A stretch of DNA of 64,000 nucleotides, from NCBI GenBank assembly GCA_034435015.1, contig DAOTYH010000045.1, positions 62,001 through 126,000 on the forward strand, in the 5' to 3' direction. Position numbers and translations under genes: made by a program. Positions 54,521 through 61,149 of this stretch are shown here, piece after piece (the first letter of the stretch is position 1; every line of letters begins with the position of its first letter). The notes under the pieces were generated by a model. It saw only the letters and a program-made list of their open reading frames with translations. It was not told where the DNA came from and made no database searches. This DNA is from DAOTYH01 sp034435015 (lineage in GTDB: Bacteria > Chloroflexota > Anaerolineae > Aggregatilineales > UBA3940).

Positions 54521-56734
54521 TCAGCTCACACCAGCCTCACGCAGGCGGTTCAGAACGCGCTCTGGTGTGAGGGGGATACTATCAAACCAGATGCCAGTTG
54601 CATCGTGGAGCGCCGCCGCTACTGCGGGTGCAAATGGAAGGAACGGCATCTCGCCCATGCCGCGTACTCCCCACGGGCCGATTGGTTCAGCATATTCTAA
54701 TATCACTGACTTAATGTTGTGCGGGACATCAAGCACGGTCGGGATGAGGTAGGTACTGAGATAAGGATTCAGTACATGGCCGTTCTCCATTTGGAGATGC
54801 TCCATGATGGCGTATCCTTGTGCCTGCACAACAGCGCCCTCGATCTGCCCTTCAACTAGCTGTGGATTGACCGCACGACCCACATCATCGGCGCATACAA
54901 CATTGAGAATCTCGATCTCGCCAGTATCCAGATCAACTTCAAGTTCGACGGTCTCGGCAACATAGCCATAGGAAAAATTGGGCCTGCTGTACCCAGTCTC
55001 AGGATCATAGGGGGTGGTTGCCGGCGGACGGTACACGAATGTTCCAATGGCTGGCCGCTCTTCGTTCTCCCATGCTTTCAGTGCGGCTTCAGCCGCCCCG
55101 CGGATAGCATTGCCGGCCATGAACGTCATGCGGGAGGCTGAAACGCTCCCTGAGTTCAGTGATGTAGCCGTGTCTGACATAACCAGCCGGACACGTTCCG
55201 GAGAAACGCCGACAGCCTCGGCGGCCATTTGGGCCATGACGGTATGGGCACCCTGCCCTACCTCAGAGCCTGCGTGGCGGAGCACGACCTCCTCTATGTT
55301 GGCACCTCCATGCAGTTCTATGATCGCCCCGCAGTTCTCTGGGGCCCCAAAACTGAAGCCGACATTCTTGAAGGAGGCGGCGAATCCCACGCCGCGTTTG
55401 CGGCTGGATGAGAGAGGTTGTGTGCTCGAGGAAGCGCGACGCCATGTATAGCCATCGTGTTGCCACCCGCTCCTGGTAGCACATGCCTCAATAACCTGTG
55501 CTATGCTGACCCCCTCTGGGAGCGGTGTCCCTACTGTCAGAAGGTCACCTTCACGCAGGACATTTTTCAACCGCAGTTCGACAGGGTCCATGCCCAGTGT
55601 TGCCGCTAGCTTGTTCATCTGGCCTTCGGCGGCAAATGCACCCTGAGGTCCCCCAAAGCCTCGGAAAGCGCCGGAAGGCAGATTATTGGTATACACAGCG
55701 TAGGTGTCAACGTGGGCATTGGGGAACACGTAAGGGCCGGTACACATGAGGTGGCAGTTGCCTAATACCTTAGTGGAGGTGTAGGCATAGGCTCCTGCAT
55801 CCCCTACGACTTCGACCTGCGCGGCTGTCAGCTTGCCTTCGCGGGTAGCACCCCACTTGGCCTTGATGGTGATCGGGTGACGTTTATGATGTCCCTTGAT
55901 TGACTCTTCGCGACTCCAAACGATCTTGACCGGCTTACGGAGCTTCCAAGCCGCTAGTGCCAGCACGATCTGCACGGACATGTCCTCCCGCCCGCCGAAT
56001 GCTCCGCCAGTAGCAGGGTAGATTACCCGCACCTGTTCAAGGGGGAGGCCAAGGGCATGAGCGATCTGCCTCTGATCTTCGTGGGCAAATTGCCCGCCTA
56101 CCTCGACTGTTATACGCCCGTCCGCATCAATGTAGGCCAGCCCCGCTTCCGGCTGGAGATAAGCATGTTCCTGCCACGAGGTGGTATAAGTGCCCTCCAC
56201 GATGACCTCAGCGGCCTTCCAGCCTGCCTCCATGTCACCTTTGCGAATGCGGTAGTGACAAAGGATGTTATTGGGTCTGTCGGCATGGACCTGAGGTGCT
56301 CCCTCCCTCATGGCCTCAAAGGGATCAAAGACAGCCGGCAGGTCCTCGTATTCGACTCGAATCAGCTTGCGGGCCGCCGCGGCTATCTCTTCACTCTCTG
56401 CGACGATCAGGGCTACCTGATCCATCGTAGTACGGACAATGTCAGCACCGGGCTTCTGACTGCCCGGCCCGCACAGGACGGGCTGGTCAGGCATGATCAG
56501 CCCATACTCGTTGACGGGCACATCCCGCGCCGTGAACACCGCTACTACACCGGGGTAGGCCTCAGCGGCGCTTGTGTCAATTGAGATGATTCGCGCGTGC
56601 GCCCGCTCCGAGAACAAGATTTTCATATGGAGCATTCCATCCATGCTTAAGTCTCCGGGGAAGAGCGCCCGTCCGGTGACTTTGTCAATGGCATCTACTC
56701 GTTGCATATTCTGGCCGACGATCTTAGTCCCCAT
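54521..56734 (-). CDS. Molybdopterin-binding subunit of a xanthine-dehydrogenase-family hydroxylase
   Basis: 737 aa, the Mo-only large subunit. The first 110 residues form the small aldehyde-oxidase-type domain (DAIDKVTGRALFPGD). Cofactor and substrate motifs include TGGAFGGRE, AFRGFGGPQGAF and the active-site Glu in GVRGMGEMP near the C-terminus. The FAD-FeS fusion at 58835-60271 is its likely electron-transfer partner. Substrates in this family are purines, aldehydes or N-heterocycles; the local maturation genes favour a purine-type hydroxylase. GGAGTAGG precedes the ATG. Confidence 0.9.
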   Translation of the reverse strand: MGTKIVGQNMQRVDAIDKVTGRALFPGDLSMDGMLHMKILFSERAHARIISIDTSAAEAYPGVVAVFTARDVPVNEYGLIMPDQPVLCGPGSQKPGADIVRTTMDQVALIVAESEEIAAAARKLIRVEYEDLPAVFDPFEAMREGAPQVHADRPNNILCHYRIRKGDMEAGWKAAEVIVEGTYTTSWQEHAYLQPEAGLAYIDADGRITVEVGGQFAHEDQRQIAHALGLPLEQVRVIYPATGGAFGGREDMSVQIVLALAAWKLRKPVKIVWSREESIKGHHKRHPITIKAKWGATREGKLTAAQVEVVGDAGAYAYTSTKVLGNCHLMCTGPYVFPNAHVDTYAVYTNNLPSGAFRGFGGPQGAFAAEGQMNKLAATLGMDPVELRLKNVLREGDLLTVGTPLPEGVSIAQVIEACATRSGWQHDGYTWRRASSSTQPLSSSRKRGVGFAASFKNVGFSFGAPENCGAIIELHGGANIEEVVLRHAGSEVGQGAHTVMAQMAAEAVGVSPERVRLVMSDTATSLNSGSVSASRMTFMAGNAIRGAAEAALKAWENEERPAIGTFVYRPPATTPYDPETGYSRPNFSYGYVAETVELEVDLDTGEIEILNVVCADDVGRAVNPQLVEGQIEGAVVQAQGYAIMEHLQMENGHVLNPYLSTYLIPTVLDVPHNIKSVILEYAEPIGPWGVRGMGEMPFLPFAPAVAAALHDATGIWFDSIPLTPERVLNRLREAGVS

Positions 56735-56748
56735 GTCGAACCTACTCC

Positions 56749-58485
56749 TTAGACTCTATGACCGGCTGTCTCGCGCTGATAGGCGATCTCACGGGTGATG
56801 ATGCGGCGCAGGATGGCCACTGCCGCCGCATAGGTGGGGTCCATGCCCCGGTAAGACAGGTTGCCTGCACCGAGGTTCTTGCCCTTACTTAGAGGTGTGT
56901 CGGAAGCGTAGTGGATAATACCGATGTCAGGCCCTGTCAGGGGAAGTGACACAATCTCATTGTAGGGATGTCTCTTGGGGCGGACTAACTCATAGACTGC
57001 TGAAAGATAAGGCCCGGCCTCCATTTCAATGTCAGTGTATCCTTCGCGGTAGAACACGCTCATATAGCGTGCGTTTTGCAGGAATGTGCCCCGCACACTG
57101 ACTGCCTTCTGGTTATCCAGCACAGTGCCATAAACAAGGTAGGGCATCACATCAGCGGCGGCAAAACAATTGTGGAACAGGTAAGTGTTGGATGAGTGTT
57201 CGTCATGCACCACAGTCGGGATCATGATGTCGCCAACACGCCCGTTGAGCGTGGCCGCCTTGCCCATGATATAGATGCCCACTATTTCTCCCACGTTCTC
57301 ACATACCCGTGTCAGAATATCGTAGGCGGCCATGCCAAGGGGGTAGTCAATATTGAAGATCAGGGCGTCGCTCTGAGACAGGTATTCGATCCCCTCTGTC
57401 AGCAGGCGCGGATCGAGCCACTCCTGCCTTACCTTGTCTATCTCGATCACTTGGGCATCTAGATCGAACCCATGCTCGCTCGAAATACGGTGGATACCAA
57501 CCGCCGACTCATCCTGTGCACGCTCTGCTCCGACCTTGCCGTTCTGGCCTTGCAGGTACTTTTTGAGCGCGTAGTACAGGAAGTTCTCTTGACTGCCTGC
57601 TGTGGCGTTCGTCTCTATATCATGGTATTCAGCCAGCAGGTCATTTTGCCCTGATTGCTCAATATAGGCCTGAAGCAGTTTGCGCTGTCGCAGGGCATAG
57701 CCGGACCACAGATTGACAAGGCTGTGAGTGTTACTGCTGACAAAGTAGACTCGTCTTCTCTCGTAGTCAACTTCGGGTGTGCGCTCGCGAATATGAAGCC
57801 ACCAGTACCTTATAGCCTTGCGATAATCTGTCAGGGACCCTGCCAACAGCCGGAGAGCCATCCGTTTGGGGGCGGCTGAGATGGCCCGCAAGGTAGAGGC
57901 TGTCTCTCTGCCCCATACTATACATAGCCTCTCTGCCTCCTCTACCTCGGTACCGATTATCTCTGCCAGCACTACCTGTTCGTCATGAGATAAAGGCGTA
58001 TCAGTTGACAGCCGTCCCACGAGGGCACGCCCTTGTGGAGAAGCAAGCGCCCGATGGAGTTTGTTCCATTCGATCTGATAGGCCGTGAGGGTGGGAATGA
58101 TGTCATCAATATCGGAGCGGCTGGCGATGTACAGGGCCAGCGTCTCGTGTCCGTCAAAGTAGGCCCGCCTCCGCCTCGCTCGTGCCGAGACCGCCTGCCA
58201 CTCCTCCACTGGATAGCCCCATCGCTCAAAAACGGCGCTCCGTTGCCCCAGCAGAATCAGCCGTGCCGCCGTGATGCAGGAGGGTAGCCGAAGCGAGGCA
58301 TAAATGAGGGCCGAGATGTCAGATGCGGTATGGCGGGCACGAGGATGGAGCAAAGACTCCATGCCCTCATGTGTCTCGACCAGCGTTTCGATCAGAATCT
58401 CCCCACTGCTCCGAAGCAGTGAGTAGTAGGTTCGGACATACAGGTCGATCTCGTCGCTGTCGGTACGAGGAACTGTGCGCTCCAT
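56749..58485 (-). CDS. Protein of unknown function with nucleoside-phosphorylase-like C-terminal domain
   Basis: 578 aa, no TM segment or signal. Residues 1-330 are mainly helical and unrecognised. Residues about 340-565 carry an NP-I-type nucleoside phosphorylase pattern: MGKAATLNGRVGDIMIP (407-423), GTFLQN (466-471), TDIEMEAGP (484-492, where the family has M-E-M-E-A-A, Glu contacting the ribose) and YASDTP (526-531, where the family has the base-contacting S-D). The order and spacing fit. Possibly the family annotated as DUF6909, which I cannot verify. Lying between a Mo hydroxylase subunit and its FAD-FeS partner, it could release a purine or other base for oxidation. AAGGA lies 6 nt before the ATG. 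Confidence 0.7.
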   Translation of the reverse strand: MERTVPRTDSDEIDLYVRTYYSLLRSSGEILIETLVETHEGMESLLHPRARHTASDISALIYASLRLPSCITAARLILLGQRSAVFERWGYPVEEWQAVSARARRRRAYFDGHETLALYIASRSDIDDIIPTLTAYQIEWNKLHRALASPQGRALVGRLSTDTPLSHDEQVVLAEIIGTEVEEAERLCIVWGRETASTLRAISAAPKRMALRLLAGSLTDYRKAIRYWWLHIRERTPEVDYERRRVYFVSSNTHSLVNLWSGYALRQRKLLQAYIEQSGQNDLLAEYHDIETNATAGSQENFLYYALKKYLQGQNGKVGAERAQDESAVGIHRISSEHGFDLDAQVIEIDKVRQEWLDPRLLTEGIEYLSQSDALIFNIDYPLGMAAYDILTRVCENVGEIVGIYIMGKAATLNGRVGDIMIPTVVHDEHSSNTYLFHNCFAAADVMPYLVYGTVLDNQKAVSVRGTFLQNARYMSVFYREGYTDIEMEAGPYLSAVYELVRPKRHPYNEIVSLPLTGPDIGIIHYASDTPLSKGKNLGAGNLSYRGMDPTYAAAVAILRRIITREIAYQRETAGHRV

Positions 58486-58493
58486 CTCAATCC

Positions 58494-58838
58494 TTAACGG
58501 CGGCGCTTGCGCTTAGGCTTGTAACCGCGTGCATCTGACTCACTGCCGGCGGGTTTCATCACCGCCAGCATGGCAATCATGACAAGGCTGAATACCAAGC
58601 CAAAGAGTGCCACAGCGACTGCCAAACGTGCCACGATGGGCGGCCATGTCTCAGGGAAACGGAATGGCAAAAGTTGCCAGCCTGTTGCCCCAAAGACGAA
58701 GTTCGTGTTTGCCATCCACACGATCACATCGGGCGCAACTAGAAAAGCTCCGCCCCCGATCACCAATAACAGGACGAAACCAATGAACGGGACCAGCGGG
58801 TCTCCTTTCTTCTTCTCATTGGCCCTCTTGTAACTCAT
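58494..58838 (-). CDS. Small two-TM membrane protein in the hydroxylase operon
   Basis: 114 aa. Hydrophobic segments at about 16-34 and 68-92, a positively charged N-terminus and a strongly basic tail (KPKRKRRR). The ATG overlaps the FAD-FeS stop (ATGA), so it is translated from the same message. A membrane anchor or transport-associated role for the hydroxylase would fit, but no family is recognised. Confidence 0.7.
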   Translation of the reverse strand: MSYKRANEKKKGDPLVPFIGFVLLLVIGGGAFLVAPDVIVWMANTNFVFGATGWQLLPFRFPETWPPIVARLAVAVALFGLVFSLVMIAMLAVMKPAGSESDARGYKPKRKRRR

Positions 58839-60271
58839 AGTCCTCTTTCCTCAGCCGCTATCTCAGCCGCCCGCTCAAATGCGCTCACGATCTTGTAGTA
58901 GCCAGTACAACGGCACAGGTTGCCGGTGATACTCTGCTCGATCTCCCAGCGCGACGGCTTGAGGCGCTCCTCTAGCAATTTTGCCCCTGCCATCAGGAAA
59001 CCGGGCGTGCAGTACCCGCATTGTACTGCACCTGTCTCAATGAAGGCTTGCTGGATGGGATGGAGATCATCTCCATGAGCCAGACCTTCGACTGTGACAA
59101 CCTCAGCATGGTGAGCGCGCGGCGCGGCGACCATACATGCCATCACAGCCATCCCGTCGAGGAAGACCGTACAAGCGCCGCATTCACCCTCTGCACAGCC
59201 CTCTTTCGTCCCGATCAGGCCGGCATCCTCGCGCAACATACGGAGCAGCGTCTTGTGATTAGCCCCTTTAATGGTATATGGCTGACCATTGATGGTCGTT
59301 TCAATAGGCTCATCCTCTCCATGTTTGAAACCGTGGGGCAGTGGCCGAGATAGATGCCCCTGGTTGCCTCCCCACAGCATAACCGGCCTCTCAGGATACT
59401 CCTCACGCTCTGTACCCTCCCGGATCGCGTTTAGGGCACGGCGTGTCAACACCTTAATCAGCTCACGGCGGTACTCAGCAGAGCCGCGCACATCGCTGAT
59501 TGGAGAGGCCGCAAGGGCGGCTAGTTCTGCCGCTTCCCGGATAACCGCCGGCGTGAGGCTCTTACCGACCAGCCACCTCTCTGCTTCGGGTGAGGTGATA
59601 ATGGTCGGGGCTACACTTCCTTGAGTGATGCAGGCTTCGATCACCACATCGCCATCAAAGCGCAGGACAGTTGCTACATTAACAACCGAGATAGCTTGGG
59701 CGCGGCGCAACCCGAACTTAATGAACATGCCGCGCTGACTGGCTGGGTCAAGCGGTTGGAAGCTGATGTCGGTCAGCATCTCATCAGGGCGCATCACGGT
59801 CTTCCGCACGCCGGTATGAAATTCTCTGATTGGGACGACCCGCTCCCCCGATGTTGAGCGCAATGTAATCTGGGCATCAAGTGCCCGTAGCGGGGTGATG
59901 GTGTCGTTGGCTGGCGAAGCGGTGATCACATTGCCTGCTACAGTTGCACGGTTGCGTATCTGAGGAGAAGCCTCACGCCACGAGGCCTGTGCCAGAGGCA
60001 GTGCCCTTTCTACGATCAGGGCAGAGCCGGCCACTTGGTTGTGAGTGACAAGCGGCCCAATATGGATGTTCCCATCCTGACCAAGCTCGATCTTGTCTAA
60101 ATCAGGGATACGGGTGATGTCAATCAGTGCTCTTACGCCGGGGCGTAGACCTCGTTCAAGCTCAATGATCAGATCAGTGCCTCCGGCAATGATCCGAGCG
60201 GCCTCGCGGTATTCGGCCAGCAATGCCAATGCTTCGTCAAGCGTAGATGGTGTAAAGTATGTCTCCCACAT
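58835..60271 (-). CDS. FAD-binding/[2Fe-2S] fusion subunit of a molybdenum hydroxylase
   Basis: About 478 aa from the ATG at 60271 (the frame is open to 60418 but that overlaps xdhC-like coding). Residues about 1-290 are the FAD-binding domain: LIAGGTDLIIELERG-like (IIAGGTDL) and IRNRATVAGNVITASPANDT. Residues about 325-475 are a two-cluster Fe-S domain: GCAEGECGACTVF (plant-type [2Fe-2S]) and QCGYCTPGFLM with GNLCRCTGYY. In separate-gene systems these are two subunits, and in eukaryotic XDH the Fe-S part comes first; here FAD comes first. It would carry electrons from the Mo site to FAD. Confidence 0.9.
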   Translation of the reverse strand: MWETYFTPSTLDEALALLAEYREAARIIAGGTDLIIELERGLRPGVRALIDITRIPDLDKIELGQDGNIHIGPLVTHNQVAGSALIVERALPLAQASWREASPQIRNRATVAGNVITASPANDTITPLRALDAQITLRSTSGERVVPIREFHTGVRKTVMRPDEMLTDISFQPLDPASQRGMFIKFGLRRAQAISVVNVATVLRFDGDVVIEACITQGSVAPTIITSPEAERWLVGKSLTPAVIREAAELAALAASPISDVRGSAEYRRELIKVLTRRALNAIREGTEREEYPERPVMLWGGNQGHLSRPLPHGFKHGEDEPIETTINGQPYTIKGANHKTLLRMLREDAGLIGTKEGCAEGECGACTVFLDGMAVMACMVAAPRAHHAEVVTVEGLAHGDDLHPIQQAFIETGAVQCGYCTPGFLMAGAKLLEERLKPSRWEIEQSITGNLCRCTGYYKIVSAFERAAEIAAEERGL

Positions 60272-60293
60272 GGAAGAACTCTCATCCTTTCTT

Positions 60294-61139
60294 TCAGCTA
60301 CCGGAAAGTTGCGATGGAGAAGAAGTCTCTTTGGCCCGATCGGTATTCCCCTTCTGCCGCCCTGAACTGCCGCGCCATGAGAGAATAACTTCGGCCATGA
60401 TGCTGACCGCGATCTCACGGGGTGTCTCGGCCTTTATATCTAGGCCGATGGGAGCATGGATGCGGCGCAGTGCATCTTCGCTGACTCCCTGCTCTTGAAG
60501 CTGTTTAACTGTAGTAGCCCACCGCCTTCGGCTGCCGATAACCCCAATGTAGGGAGCAGGCGTATTGAGCAGAGCGGGTAGCATGGCCACATCGAATGGG
60601 ACTCCGCGTGTGACAGCTACAATGAATGTCCGATTGTGAATGACAGCCGTTGAGGCAACCTTGTCTGGAGGAACTGCCAAATACTCGTCAGCATGTGGTA
60701 TCACCTGAGGGTTGCACAAATCTTGGCGGTCGTCTGAGACAATGACTCGGAAGCCCAGCCAGTGAGCCAGATCGGCCACTGCCTGTCCTACATGTCCACA
60801 ACCGATCACCAACACTGCCGGGTCAGGCAAAATCGGCTCCATGAAAACGTCTACCTGCCCGCCGCATACACCGGGGTCCCCGCGCTCAGGATCAACCAGC
60901 TCATAGTGTAGTACAACAGGCTGGCCGTCTTCAAGCAGTTTAGGCACCTCGGCAATGACACGGCTCTCCAGCTCGCCCCCGCCAACTGTGCCAACGATCC
61001 GGCCATCTGGATAGATCAGCATCTTAGAACCAGCATGGCGCGGCACTGAACCTTTATCACGGATGATAGTTGCCAGGACCGCCGATTGTCCCGTTCGCTT
61101 GGCTTCCAGTACAGCCTCATACACCTCGTAGTCAGACAT
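60294..61139 (-). CDS. XdhC/CoxI-family molybdenum cofactor maturation protein
   Basis: About 281 aa from the ATG at 61139. The N-terminal XdhC domain shows VLATIIRDKGSVPRHAGSKM and VGTVGGGELE; DPGVCGGQVDVFMEPI carries the conserved Cys of C-G-G. A Rossmann domain follows (VLVIGCGHVGQAVADLAHWLGFRVIVSDDR). XdhC-type proteins bind molybdenum cofactor, protect its sulphurated form and insert it into the hydroxylase. Gene lies between the Fe-S/Mo fusion and the FAD-FeS subunit. The tail (about 25 residues) is basic and low in complexity. Confidence 0.9.
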   Translation of the reverse strand: MSDYEVYEAVLEAKRTGQSAVLATIIRDKGSVPRHAGSKMLIYPDGRIVGTVGGGELESRVIAEVPKLLEDGQPVVLHYELVDPERGDPGVCGGQVDVFMEPILPDPAVLVIGCGHVGQAVADLAHWLGFRVIVSDDRQDLCNPQVIPHADEYLAVPPDKVASTAVIHNRTFIVAVTRGVPFDVAMLPALLNTPAPYIGVIGSRRRWATTVKQLQEQGVSEDALRRIHAPIGLDIKAETPREIAVSIMAEVILSWRGSSGRQKGNTDRAKETSSPSQLSGS

Positions 61140-61149
61140 AGCGTACTGT

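Noticed and set aside
56057..56584. 175-aa open frame opposite the Mo subunit gene
   Set aside because: Antisense to conserved coding sequence, no motif; a shadow.
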